Positions 54,750 to 63,852 are shown, counted from the stretch's first letter. The stretch is 64,000 bases of DNA from CBDCVN01 sp965223585 (GCA_965223585.1 CBDCWW010000012.1:1-64000); one strand, 5' to 3'. The notes: generated by a model from the sequence alone, not told the origin. Translations and numbers: made by a program.

Positions 54750-56453
54750 GTGCTAAACTTTTTGCCTTTAAAAATTTTTCATGCCTTTATATCAATTGTA
54801 ATAATATCTGTAACATTTAGCTTAGACGTAAATTCACCAAAAACTCTTTATGTTGATTCATACAGACAGCCCTGTCCAGAAAACTCTAACACTTATTGTT
54901 TGCGAGTTAGAGAAAATAAGCATAATCAATGGATACCATTAGCACTACAAATTGAAGGATTTAATTATCAAGAAGGGGTAAATTATGAGCTGCTTGTTTA
55001 CAAGGAAGTTCCAAGTGGAAAAATAGTGCTTGTAGAAATAGTAAATCAAGAAGTTATACCTATCCTAAAACCAGAACAAGATGGAGCTCTTGAAATTGAA
55101 GCAAAGATTGAGCCTATTGATAACACACAAACTATTAAAGATGAAAATGTAGCAGAAAAATCTACCGATAGGAACCTTTCATCCAAAGATACTGATAATG
55201 CTGAAGTAACTCGTCAACCAACGCAGCCAGCAGTAAACATAATTTCTGACACAGGTTTTTCACTTACAGGTGTTAGCTGGCAACTTAAAAATATAGAGGT
55301 AGAAAGTAGATTAGTAACTCCTATTGAAAAAAGCAAATATACTCTCAATTTAAAAGCGGATGGCTCACTAACAACAACAGCAGATTGTTATACGGGTTCA
55401 GGCGACTATGCTTTTAATAGTGAAAAAATAAGCCTCGACATAAATTATTCTAATGAAGCTTGTGAAGCAGAGTCTCTTGCTGAAATTTATAGAGAAGGGC
55501 TCGAGCAAACTTCCTCTTACATAATCGAAGACAACAAACTTCACTTTCTTTATGGGGAAAATAGCTTAATGACTTTTACAGCTATACCCCTTGTAGAAAC
55601 TGCTGTTTCTGAGACAACCAAAGAAACTAATGATTCATCTGGTCCTAAGCTCGAGCCTACTATAGAAAACAATTTATGGCTGCTAAATAGCATTGATAAG
55701 GGTGATCAAACAAAAGAGATCGAAGGGAACTATAGTATAAGATTAAGTGACGATAACTTGCTAAAAGTATACACAGACTGTTATCAAGGTAGTGGCAATT
55801 ATTCTCTCGAGGGAAGCTACATTAGCTTTGAATTTTCTATTGAACATAAAGCCTGTTCTCCGGAGAGTTTATCTGAAGAATTTGCTGATCAGCTAAAAGA
55901 CGCTGAGGTATATAGTTTACAGGGTAATAAACTATACATTCGTACAAAAACTAGCGGTGATGTAATGGTCTTTTTACAAAATGATGCTCCTGAAGACAGC
56001 CCTATATCAGAAAACAGCTCTATATCAACAGAGCCACCAGTTCAGCCCACTAAAGAAACTGAGTTTAAAACCATCAAAATTGAGGCACTTGCTATAAAAA
56101 GCCTTGTACCTACTAACTGGTCTATAGTTACTAAACATCCCTTTTTTAATAATGTCTGGGCTACAGGACCATTTAACTATATTGGTTTTGAGAGCCTTAA
56201 GGGGACTAACGACTTAGAAATTCTAAGTCAAAATTTAAAACTATCTTCTGATGCTTTGGCAAAAGAAGCAATCATAGAAACTTTTGGCAATTATAGATGG
56301 CGTTTATATTTAGATAAAGGTCCTGTTATTAGCCTTGCTATAGCAACCACAGTTGAAAAGGACAATGTTTATGCTATTACTATCCTAGGAACGGAGGAGG
56401 CTTTTTCAGAAATTGTACAAACGGTGCTTAAGAATTTTGAAGTTTTAAAGTAG
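54750..56453 (+). CDS. Exported DUF4377-META-META protein
   Basis: A 567-residue protein with an N-terminal hydrophobic signal segment (about 7-25). A DUF4377 domain (about 30-105) includes RQPCPENSNTYCLRVR and IEGFNYQEGVNYELLV. An acidic linker is followed by two META (HslJ-like) domains (about 170-285 and 305-415), both opening with W-x-L-x-(N/S)-I and holding a Cys pair (ADCYTGSGDY...EACEAESL; TDCYQGSGNY...KACSPESL). Another linker precedes a C-terminal domain of about 115 residues (KSLVPTNWSIVTKH onwards). It starts at GTG 54750 with AAGGAG seven bases before. Likely an envelope protein; META domains are linked to stress or antibiotic tolerance elsewhere, which is not proof here. Confidence 0.78.
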   Translation: MLNFLPLKIFHAFISIVIISVTFSLDVNSPKTLYVDSYRQPCPENSNTYCLRVRENKHNQWIPLALQIEGFNYQEGVNYELLVYKEVPSGKIVLVEIVNQEVIPILKPEQDGALEIEAKIEPIDNTQTIKDENVAEKSTDRNLSSKDTDNAEVTRQPTQPAVNIISDTGFSLTGVSWQLKNIEVESRLVTPIEKSKYTLNLKADGSLTTTADCYTGSGDYAFNSEKISLDINYSNEACEAESLAEIYREGLEQTSSYIIEDNKLHFLYGENSLMTFTAIPLVETAVSETTKETNDSSGPKLEPTIENNLWLLNSIDKGDQTKEIEGNYSIRLSDDNLLKVYTDCYQGSGNYSLEGSYISFEFSIEHKACSPESLSEEFADQLKDAEVYSLQGNKLYIRTKTSGDVMVFLQNDAPEDSPISENSSISTEPPVQPTKETEFKTIKIEALAIKSLVPTNWSIVTKHPFFNNVWATGPFNYIGFESLKGTNDLEILSQNLKLSSDALAKEAIIETFGNYRWRLYLDKGPVISLAIATTVEKDNVYAITILGTEEAFSEIVQTVLKNFEVLK

Positions 56454-56576
56454 TTATTAGTAAGCTAGAAAAACCTTGGGTTGCGCAAACCTATAAGGTA
56501 GAATTAACTAAATCATGGTGAAGTCTCATAATTGCATAGAAGAATTGTTTCGCAGGTTAGATTTAGAAAGGTAATT

Positions 56577-58055
56577 ATGAAAATAATTTTGCTTCTTCTG
56601 CTTTATACATTTTTATTTGCTCAAGCCCAAGATGTGCATGAACTTACTACTGAATTTGAGTTAGATAATGGCCTAAGAGTTGTTATGGTTAAACAAGGTT
56701 TTGCACCAACTATTAGTTTTAACTTAATGTTTGATGTAGGTGGTATGGACGAACCTGATGGTTTAGGTGGTTTGGCTCATATGGTTGAGCACATGGCTTT
56801 TAAAGGTACCCAAACCATAGGCAGCAATGACCTACCAGCTGAACTTGAAGCTCTTGAAAAAATTGAGGAACTCACCACTAAGTTAGATCAAGCTGAAGAA
56901 AGTGGTGCAAGCGAAAAGAAATTAGAAAGACTTAGGCAACAATTATCAGAAAGTCGGGAACATGCTAAAAGTTTAGCTTCTCCTAACATTTTTGATACGC
57001 TCTTTGATAGTAATGGTGCAGTTGGTTTAAATGCTACCACAGGATATGATCGTACTTCTTTTGTAGTTTCTTTACCTGCTAATCGCTTAGAGTTCTATGC
57101 AAGGGTTTACGCTGATGTTTTACTCGAGCCAGTCTTCCGTGGCTTTTATGAAGAGAGTGATGTAGTACATGAAGAACGTCGTCAACGTGAAGCAGACGAC
57201 CCTCGAGGCTTCTTATTTGAACGCTTTTTAGGTACTGCTTTTGAGGTTCACCCTTATGGCAGGCCGCTTATAGGTTCTGATGAAGAAATAGATGATTACC
57301 GTGCTAGTGAGGCCGAAAACTTTTTTGAGCTTTATTACCTTCCTAATCGCGCTGTTCTAGTGCTAGTTGGTGATGTTGAACCTGAGCGTGACATTGAAAT
57401 AATAAATCGCTATTTTGGAGCTGTGCCTTGGGAACCAGAAATTGCTGTTAGCATTCCTAAAGAGCCTAAGCAACTAGAAGAGCGTCGCCTAACAGTTAAT
57501 TACGATGCTGAGCCGCAAATGGTAATAGGTTTTCACAAACCCACTTATCCTGCTAGGGACGCTTATATACTAGATGTTATAGATGCTATTTTGACATCAG
57601 GACGTACGTCTAGACTCTATAAGCGCCTTGTTACTGAAGAACAACTAGCTCTAAGTATAGTAACTAGCTCAGGTTTTCCAGCCATACGTGACCCTAATCA
57701 GTTTGTAGTATATACTTTGCCACGTTTCCCAAATACCAATGAAGACCTTGAAGTTGTTATTTATGAAGAACTCGAGCGACTAAAAACAGAGCCCGTAAGT
57801 GAAAATGAACTTACTAAGGTAAAGAACCAAGTGCGTGCTAGTTTTATACGCGCTTTGGGCTCGAGCAGTGGTCTTGCTTCCCAATTAGCTTTTTATGAGC
57901 TTTTCTTAGGTGGCTGGGAAAATATCGCTAGCTACGCTGATATTATAGAAGGCATAACAACTGAAGAAATTAAGACTGTTGCAAACCGTTATTTTGTACC
58001 AGAGAATCGTACCGTAGGATACTTATTGCCCTTAAAAGAAACAGCTGAGGAATGA
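56577..58055 (+). CDS. M16 zinc peptidase, catalytic, copy 1
   Basis: An exported insulinase/pitrilysin-family peptidase of 492 residues. The signal peptide covers residues 1-18 (LLLLYTFLFAQAQ). The inverted zinc motif HxxEH is H68-E71-H72 in GLAHMVEHMAFKGT, with the distal metal Glu in VVHEERRQREAD. A helical insertion (about 85-135) separates the HxxEH helix from TGYDRTSFVVSLP. The C-terminal lobe carries SGRTSRLYKRLV. It is the first of three M16 genes in a row. ATG 56577 was chosen over an upstream ATG because it gives a clean signal peptide. It should degrade peptides or proteins in the envelope. Confidence 0.9.
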   Translation: MKIILLLLLYTFLFAQAQDVHELTTEFELDNGLRVVMVKQGFAPTISFNLMFDVGGMDEPDGLGGLAHMVEHMAFKGTQTIGSNDLPAELEALEKIEELTTKLDQAEESGASEKKLERLRQQLSESREHAKSLASPNIFDTLFDSNGAVGLNATTGYDRTSFVVSLPANRLEFYARVYADVLLEPVFRGFYEESDVVHEERRQREADDPRGFLFERFLGTAFEVHPYGRPLIGSDEEIDDYRASEAENFFELYYLPNRAVLVLVGDVEPERDIEIINRYFGAVPWEPEIAVSIPKEPKQLEERRLTVNYDAEPQMVIGFHKPTYPARDAYILDVIDAILTSGRTSRLYKRLVTEEQLALSIVTSSGFPAIRDPNQFVVYTLPRFPNTNEDLEVVIYEELERLKTEPVSENELTKVKNQVRASFIRALGSSSGLASQLAFYELFLGGWENIASYADIIEGITTEEIKTVANRYFVPENRTVGYLLPLKETAEE

Positions 58056-58141
58056 ACAAATTGAAGCACTTTCTTATAGCGTTAGGCTGCAATATTGCTA
58101 ATCCTAGTTTGGGAGATGGGTTTCAAAACTATCTTTGCTGT

Positions 58142-59623
58142 ATGAAAAAATTATGTTTTATCTTGCTTTATACCTTTTCGCTTGCTGTAGCTCAAAATTT
58201 ACATGAGGTCACCACTGAGTTTGAGCTTGATAATGGCCTAAGGGTTATTATGGTTAAGCAAGGCTTTGCTCCAGTAATTAGCTTTAACTTAATGTTTGAT
58301 GTAGGTGGCATGGATGAACCTGAAGGCCTAGGTGGTTTAGCTCATATGGTTGAGCACATGGCTTTTCAAGGCACTTATACTATAGGTAGTAAAGATATAG
58401 TAGCTGAACTTGCAGCCCTTAGAGAAGTCGAATTGCTCACAGCCATGCTAGCGCAAGCCGAGAACAGTGGTGCTAGAAATAAAGAAATAAAAAAGCTGAG
58501 GAATAAGCTTGCCCAAAGCCGTGAGCATGCTAAGAGTTTGGGTTCCCCTAATGCATTTTCTAAACTTTTTGATAGCAATGGAGCAGTAGGTTTAAATGCC
58601 TCTACAGGATATGATTACACTTCTTATGTAGTTTCTTTGCCTGCCAATCGGTTAGAACTTTATGCAAGGGCTTATGCTGATGTTTTGCTCGAGCCAGTTT
58701 TTCGCAATTTTTATGAAGAACGTGATGTAGTACTTGAGGAAAGGCGTCAAAGAAGCGAGGATGAACCTTGGCGCTTTTTATCTGAAAGGTTTTTAGCAAC
58801 AGCCTTTGAAGTCCATCCTTATGGCAGATCAGTTATTGGTTCTGCTGAAGAGATTAAAAATTATCGTAGTACTGAAGCAGAAGCCTTTTTTAAACTTTAT
58901 TATCACCCTAACCGAGCTGTTTTAGTATTAGTTGGTGATGTCGAGCCTAGCCGTGACATTGAAATAATAAAGCGTTATTTTGGACAGATTCCCCGTGGCC
59001 CAGAAATTCGTTCTAGAATTCCAGAAGAACCTAAGCAGCTATCAGAGCGGCGCATAACAGTTCACTACGATGCCGAGCCGCAAATGGTAATAGGTTTTCA
59101 CAAACCTTCATACCCTGCTCGAGATGATGCTGTATTAGATGTTATAGATGCTATTTTAACATCGGGGCGCACTTCTAGATTTTACAAACGTCTTGTTACT
59201 AAAGAACAATTAGCCTTAGAGGTAAAGGCTACTGAAGTTTACCCTGCTTCACGTGACCCTAATCTGTTTATGATACGTGCTACTCCACGCTTCCCAAACA
59301 CCAATGAAGATTTAGAAGCTATTATTTATGAAGAGCTAGAAAAATTAAAAGTGGAGCTTGTGACTGAGAGAGAACTCCTCAAAGTAAAAAATCAAGTTCG
59401 GGCTGATTTTATCTATGATTTGAACTCAAGCGACGACCTTGCAGATTTAATAGCCGTTTACGAGCTTTTTGCTGGCGGTTGGGAAAATATTGCAGGTTAC
59501 AATGATATTATTGAAGAAATAACTGCCGAAGAAATTATGACTGTTGCAAACACTTATTTTGTGCCAGAAAACCGTACTGTAGGATATTTGTTGCCTTTAG
59601 AAGAAATTGAGGAGGTCCAGTAA
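58142..59623 (+). CDS. M16 zinc peptidase, catalytic, copy 2 (tandem duplicate)
   Basis: Close paralogue of copy 1 (about three-quarters identical), with the same layout. Signal peptide residues 1-18 (FILLYTFSLAVAQ), H68-E71-H72 in GLAHMVEHMAFQGT, distal Glu in VVLEERRQRSEDE, and the same helical insertion. The frame is open upstream to an ATG at 58052 that overlaps the copy 1 stop (ATGA), but that start would bury the signal peptide under 30 polar residues; 58142 places the zinc motif at the same residue as in copy 1. The long upstream stretch without a gene is about 90 bp. Confidence 0.88.
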   Translation: MKKLCFILLYTFSLAVAQNLHEVTTEFELDNGLRVIMVKQGFAPVISFNLMFDVGGMDEPEGLGGLAHMVEHMAFQGTYTIGSKDIVAELAALREVELLTAMLAQAENSGARNKEIKKLRNKLAQSREHAKSLGSPNAFSKLFDSNGAVGLNASTGYDYTSYVVSLPANRLELYARAYADVLLEPVFRNFYEERDVVLEERRQRSEDEPWRFLSERFLATAFEVHPYGRSVIGSAEEIKNYRSTEAEAFFKLYYHPNRAVLVLVGDVEPSRDIEIIKRYFGQIPRGPEIRSRIPEEPKQLSERRITVHYDAEPQMVIGFHKPSYPARDDAVLDVIDAILTSGRTSRFYKRLVTKEQLALEVKATEVYPASRDPNLFMIRATPRFPNTNEDLEAIIYEELEKLKVELVTERELLKVKNQVRADFIYDLNSSDDLADLIAVYELFAGGWENIAGYNDIIEEITAEEIMTVANTYFVPENRTVGYLLPLEEIEEVQ

Positions 59624-61107
59624 TGATTGAGAAATTAGTAGTTGGTAGTCAGAAGTCAGTATTTAGTAGACAGGAATTAGGAATCAAAAATAATTACTTT
59701 ACTTTTTGGTTGATTACTATTTTAAGTGTATTATGCTTTGCCTTTGCTGAAGGCCCTGCTGATTGGCCTGATCCATTTGAAATGGAGTTTGAGACTCTCA
59801 CACCAGAAACACTTACACCCCAACGAACTGAGTTAGATAATGGTTTAGTAGTTTATTTATTAGAAGACCACTCATTGCCAATAGTTGATGGAGCAATTTA
59901 TGTGCGAGCACCAAGTATTTATGATCCTGAAGATAAGATTGGTTTAGCAGACTTAACAGCTAGCCTCTTGCGAGAGGGTGGTGCAGGAGGTAAAAGTACT
60001 GAAGAAATTGATGAGGCTTTAGAATTTTTAGCTGCCTCAGTAGAATCTTCTGCTAATCCTAATTACAGTTCAGTAAGTTTTTCTAGCTTAGTTGAAAATG
60101 TAGAAGAGGTTTTACCCATCTTTGTGGATGTGTTAGTTCATCCTGACTTTGATGAAGAGCGACTTGAATTGGAGCGAGGTAAAGCTTTAGAAGGTATCCG
60201 CCGTCAGAATGACAATCCTGTAGATATAGCTGTACGAGAATTCTTTTACTATGTTGTAGAAGGGCATCCAAGTGGTTGGTATGCTACAGAGGAAACCATA
60301 AACAGTATAACTAGAGATGACTTAGTAGAGTTTCATAAGAACTACTTTGTGCCTAATGAAGCATATATTGCTATTAGTGGTGACTTTGATAGTGAAAAGA
60401 TGCTAACACTTCTTGAAGAAGCTTTTGCTGATTGTTGGGAACCTAAAGAAGTAGAGGTTCCTGAAATCCCAGAGTTCAACAATAATCCCGAACCTAAGAT
60501 TTACTTTGCACCCAAAGAAGTTGCCCAAAGCACCATCCTAATTGGACATCCCACTAGCATAGCCTATAGTCCCAAATATAATGACTTAACTGTGGCTAAC
60601 GGCATACTAGGCGGTGAAGGTTTTAGTAGTCGCCTTACTACTGAAGTTCGTACCCAACGTGGTCTTGCTTATTCTGTAGGTAGTGCATTAAGTCAAGGTT
60701 TTGATTATCCGGGTATATTTTATGCCTACTCAATTTCCCGTGGTGATGTTACTGGTGAAGTGCTCGAGGCCCTTCTAAGCGAAATAGAGCTTTTGCAAAC
60801 AGAGGGCATAACTGAAGAAGAATTAATCCAGCAAAAGAATACAATTTTAAATAGAGCAGTATTTCGTTTTACCTCAGCAAATGCAATTGTTACTCGAGCA
60901 GCACGGACAGATTTACTTGGTCTCGAGCCCGGTTATTACGATAAGTACATCGAGCGTGTGCAAGAGCTTAGTATTGAAGACGTTCAAACTGCTGCCAAAA
61001 GTCAATTAAGCCTTGAAGAAGCAGTAATTTTAGTAGTAGGCAACCCTGAAATCTTTGATAAACCTTTAGAGGAATTTGGTGAGATTATTACCATAGAATT
61101 AGATTAG
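59623..61107 (+). CDS. M16-family protein without the zinc motif (non-catalytic partner)
   Basis: A 494-residue M16 fold protein. At the position of HxxEH it reads IGLADLTASLLREGGAGG, so both His and the Glu are missing and it cannot be a zinc peptidase. The C-terminal lobe has GGEGFSSRLTTEVRTQRGLAYSVGS, whose Arg and Tyr help substrate binding in M16 partners. Heterodimers of a catalytic and an inactive M16 subunit are known (for example mitochondrial processing peptidase and bacterial pairs). Here the partner would be copy 1 or 2. A GAGGAGG ribosome binding site and a TAATG overlap with copy 2 fix the start. The signal peptide begins late, at about residue 28. Confidence 0.88.
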   Translation: MIEKLVVGSQKSVFSRQELGIKNNYFTFWLITILSVLCFAFAEGPADWPDPFEMEFETLTPETLTPQRTELDNGLVVYLLEDHSLPIVDGAIYVRAPSIYDPEDKIGLADLTASLLREGGAGGKSTEEIDEALEFLAASVESSANPNYSSVSFSSLVENVEEVLPIFVDVLVHPDFDEERLELERGKALEGIRRQNDNPVDIAVREFFYYVVEGHPSGWYATEETINSITRDDLVEFHKNYFVPNEAYIAISGDFDSEKMLTLLEEAFADCWEPKEVEVPEIPEFNNNPEPKIYFAPKEVAQSTILIGHPTSIAYSPKYNDLTVANGILGGEGFSSRLTTEVRTQRGLAYSVGSALSQGFDYPGIFYAYSISRGDVTGEVLEALLSEIELLQTEGITEEELIQQKNTILNRAVFRFTSANAIVTRAARTDLLGLEPGYYDKYIERVQELSIEDVQTAAKSQLSLEEAVILVVGNPEIFDKPLEEFGEIITIELD

Positions 61108-61138
61108 TAGAGTTTTTTGCAAAATCGGATATTTTTCT

Positions 61139-61170
61139 AAATCCCAACTTGAACTAACTAGTTGGGATTT
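61139..61170 (+). terminator. Intrinsic-terminator-like hairpin after the M16 genes
   Basis: A perfect 11-bp stem AAATCCCAACT / AGTTGGGATTT with a 10-nt loop, 30 bp after the last M16 stop, followed by a T-rich stretch (GTGTTGCTT). It also lies after the convergent nuoA gene and could serve both. Confidence 0.6.
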
Positions 61171-61209
61171 GTGTTGCTTAAATAAAGTCACAAAAACGTA
61201 CCTTACACT

Positions 61210-61557
61210 TTACTTCCAATCTAATACCCCTTTACGCAAAATATAAACATATCCTATAGCCAAAACTCCTACAAAAATGAATGCTTGCACTAGCAAAAAC
61301 TCTGGAGCAGCTTTAAATTTAATGGCTAAAGGATAGAAAAATGCTGTTTCAATATCAAAAATAATAAAAAGCATCGCCACTAAGTAAAAATGCACAGGAA
61401 AACGTTCTCTAGCTGAGCCTTCCGCTGGATTACCAGACTCGTAAGCAGATAACTTAGTTTCATGACCTTTTTTTGGACCTAGTATGCCACCAACAAACAG
61501 GGCTAATGTACCTATTAGCCCTGCAGCTAAAAACATCATTAATACGTGGGTATACAT
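61210..61557 (-). CDS. nuoA: NuoA, NADH-quinone oxidoreductase subunit A
   Basis: A small membrane subunit of respiratory complex I, 115 residues with three membrane helices. The loop between helices 1 and 2 carries the family motif YESGNPAEGSARERFPVHFYLVAMLFIIFDIETAFFYPLA, including the conserved Cys position replaced by Asn, as in many subunit A sequences, and the D-I-E-x-A-F segment. The other nuo genes are not next to it: purM follows upstream on the same strand and nothing downstream, so nuoA is detached from the usual nuoA-N cluster. Confidence 0.92.
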   Translation of the reverse strand: MYTHVLMMFLAAGLIGTLALFVGGILGPKKGHETKLSAYESGNPAEGSARERFPVHFYLVAMLFIIFDIETAFFYPLAIKFKAAPEFLLVQAFIFVGVLAIGYVYILRKGVLDWK

Positions 61558-61575
61558 AAGGATGGATTATAGCAT

Positions 61576-62589
61576 CTATTCATCCCATTTCATTTCTGAT
61601 CCTTCAATAACCTCGCCAATACAAAAAGCTTGGGGCAGCATTTGCAAAGCAGCATTAAGTTGCACTTCTGGCACAATGACAACCATACCAACACCCATAT
61701 TAAACACTCTGTACATTTCCGAATCGCTTACTTCTCCTTTTTCTTGAATGTACTTAAAAAGGCTAGGTACTGACCAGCTATTACGTTCTATACAAACAGT
61801 TAAATGATTGGGTAATACCCTTGGCAGGTTTTCTGTAAGTCCTCCACCAGTTATGTGTGCAAGGGCTTGTACTGCTATACTTGCTTCTTTTAAGGCTACT
61901 AGTTCAGGATAATAGTTTTGGTGGGGCTCGAGCAAAACCTCACCCAAATTCCCTACCCCCTCAATATCACTATCAAGAGGTACATCAGCAAAAACCTTAC
62001 GGATAAGTGAATAACCATTGGTATGTGCTCCAGAAGAAGGCAAACCAATTAGCTTATCACCTACGCTTAGGGTACCTTTAGGATAAAGTTGAGTTTTATC
62101 AACCACTCCTACTATTGTGCCTACTAGATCAAATTCATTTTCTTGGTACACACTTGGCATTTCTGCTGTTTCACCCCCTAGTAGTGCACAGCCTATATTT
62201 TTACAAGCCTCAGAAATGCCTGTTACTATCTCGGCAACCATTTTTGGCTTAAGTTCACTGCTAGCTACATAATCTAGAAAAAAGAGAGGTTTAACACCTT
62301 GACCAGCACAAACAATGTCATTAAAGCAGTGATTTACTATGTCTTGACCAATGCTTTTAAAATTACCTGCTTGAGTAGCTAATTTTACTTTTGTTCCTAC
62401 ACCATCAGTTGAGGCTACTATGGCAGGGTTATTTGGTAAGTTAGCTAAGTCAAAAAGTCCTGCAAAGGCTCCTACGCCAGCCAAGACATTTTCATTATGC
62501 GTGCTTTTTACAGCTTCTTTTATAAGCTCAACTGTTTCTTTACCTGCATCTATAGATACTCCTGATTGTTGGTATTGGCTTGTACTCAT
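61576..62589 (-). CDS. purM: PurM, phosphoribosylformylglycinamidine cyclo-ligase
   Basis: AIR synthetase, fifth step of purine synthesis: ATP-dependent closure of FGAM to AIR. 337 residues, normal length. Signatures: YQQSGVSIDAGKETVELIK, ASTDGVGTKVKLA, DIVNHCFNDIVCAGQGVKPLFFLDYVA, LLGGETAEMP, YDLVGT-like EFDLVGTIVGVVDK, GLPSSGAHTNGYSLIRKV, and HITGGGLTENLPRVLP near the C-terminus. The gene overlaps purD by four bases (ATGA), so translation is coupled. purH, at the other end of the window, is a separate unit. Confidence 0.95.
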   Translation of the reverse strand: MSTSQYQQSGVSIDAGKETVELIKEAVKSTHNENVLAGVGAFAGLFDLANLPNNPAIVASTDGVGTKVKLATQAGNFKSIGQDIVNHCFNDIVCAGQGVKPLFFLDYVASSELKPKMVAEIVTGISEACKNIGCALLGGETAEMPSVYQENEFDLVGTIVGVVDKTQLYPKGTLSVGDKLIGLPSSGAHTNGYSLIRKVFADVPLDSDIEGVGNLGEVLLEPHQNYYPELVALKEASIAVQALAHITGGGLTENLPRVLPNHLTVCIERNSWSVPSLFKYIQEKGEVSDSEMYRVFNMGVGMVVIVPEVQLNAALQMLPQAFCIGEVIEGSEMKWDE

Positions 62590-63833
62590 AATAATGCCTT
62601 TTGGCCAATATCCTTGCGGTAATGCATATCCTCAAAGTGGATGTTTTCTATAGCTTGATATGCTTTTTGCAAAGCACCCTTTAGATTATCAGCTATACCT
62701 ACTACATTTAAGACCCGCCCACCGGATGTAACAACTTGCCCATCTTGCAAGCTGGTCCCTGCATGGAAAATAAGCGCTTCTTTAGTGTCTAAACCCTTAA
62801 TCACTTTGCCTTTTTCATAAGCTTCAGGGTAACCCCCGGAGGCTAGAACTACTGTAGCAGCAGAGCCTTGTTGCCAAGCCACATTAAGGCTACTTAGTGT
62901 GCCACTAAGGCTACTTTCAATAATGTCAAGCAAATCTGTTTTAAGCAGTGGTAAAATAACCTGTGCTTCAGGGTCACCAAATCGACAATTAAATTCTAAG
63001 TTTTTAGGGCCACTGTCAGTAAGCATAATGCCAGCATAAAGTATTCCTACATAGGGCATACCCTCTGCCTTAAGACCATTTACAGCAGGCTGGATTATAC
63101 GTTCAGTAATTTCTTGTAAAAGCTCTTTAGTTATTAAGGGTGCTGGAGCATATGCTCCCATGCCCCCTGTATTTAAGCCCTTATCACCATCAAGGACTCT
63201 TTTATGATCTTGAGCTGGAGGCATTACTTTTATATTTTGCCCATCACAAAAAACTAATACTGAGGCTTCTTGTCCCTCTAAACGTTCTTCTATTATTACT
63301 TCTTTGCCTGCTGTTCCAAACTTTTTTTCTAGCATAATTGCTCTTAGAGCAGCTTCAGCTTCTGCTAAGTTTTCAGGTAAGATGACTCCTTTACCGGCAG
63401 CTAAGCCACTAGCTTTTATAACTGGTAGTTTATTTAGAGTTTTTAAGTAATTTAATGAATCATCAAAATCAGTAAAAGTCTTTGAGCTTGCAGCAGGAAT
63501 ATTATGACGTTCCATGAAGCTTTTGGCAAAGTTTTTGCTAGCTTCAATTTGTGCTGCTGCTTTACTAGGGCCCCAAATTTTTAAGCCAGCAGCTTGGAAG
63601 TCATCAACTATGCCTTCAGCTAGAGGTACTTCGGGGCCTACAATTGTAAGGTCTATGTTTTGCTCTTTGGCAAACTCGAGGTGATTTTGAACAGAAATGT
63701 TCTCGCACTTATTTTCTTTGGCTGTTCCACCGTTACCGGGGGCAACATAAATCTTAGTTACTTTGGGAGATTTAGCTAGTTTCCAGCTAAGGGCGTGTTC
63801 ACGCCCTCCTGAACCTATGATTAAAAGTTTCAA
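62586..63833 (-). CDS. purD: PurD, phosphoribosylamine-glycine ligase
   Basis: GAR synthetase, second step of purine synthesis. An ATP-grasp enzyme of 415 residues. Signatures: IGSGGREHALSWKLA, VAPGNGGTA, VGPEVPLAEGIVDDF, GPSKAAAQIEASKNFAK, PVIKASGLAAGKGVI, VIIEERLEGQEASVLVFCDG, QDHKRVLDGDKGLNTGGMGAYAPAP, and LEFNCRFGDPEAQVILPLL with the metal-binding Glu and Asn. ATG 63833 is conventional. It is the first visible gene of a purD-purM unit; the gene before it on this strand begins outside the window. Confidence 0.95.
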   Translation of the reverse strand: MKLLIIGSGGREHALSWKLAKSPKVTKIYVAPGNGGTAKENKCENISVQNHLEFAKEQNIDLTIVGPEVPLAEGIVDDFQAAGLKIWGPSKAAAQIEASKNFAKSFMERHNIPAASSKTFTDFDDSLNYLKTLNKLPVIKASGLAAGKGVILPENLAEAEAALRAIMLEKKFGTAGKEVIIEERLEGQEASVLVFCDGQNIKVMPPAQDHKRVLDGDKGLNTGGMGAYAPAPLITKELLQEITERIIQPAVNGLKAEGMPYVGILYAGIMLTDSGPKNLEFNCRFGDPEAQVILPLLKTDLLDIIESSLSGTLSSLNVAWQQGSAATVVLASGGYPEAYEKGKVIKGLDTKEALIFHAGTSLQDGQVVTSGGRVLNVVGIADNLKGALQKAYQAIENIHFEDMHYRKDIGQKALL

Positions 63834-63852
63834 TTTTTCCTTTCAGTTTCAC

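Larger units (their letters stand above)
289..63680. repeat. Iterated palindrome CTCGAG / GCTCGAGC spread through the window
   Basis: Hand count of about 62 CTCGAG sites (for example 289, 421, 6199, 6412, 9591; many at 29, 45-46, 49-51, 53, 55, 57-61 kb). About 22 are extended to the 8-bp palindrome GCTCGAGC (6198-6205, 6411-6418 and 9590-9597 are examples). About eight CTCGAG and less than one GCTCGAGC would be expected from about 38% GC. Sites are mostly inside genes, in any frame (Leu-Glu, Ala-Arg, Ser-Ser). Neither IS element contains one and the giant lipoprotein gene has only three. Confidence 0.7.

Noticed and set aside
58052..58141. Upstream start of the second M16 peptidase
   Set aside because: It would put 30 residues before an obvious signal peptide; the start at 58142 aligns the zinc motif exactly with copy 1.
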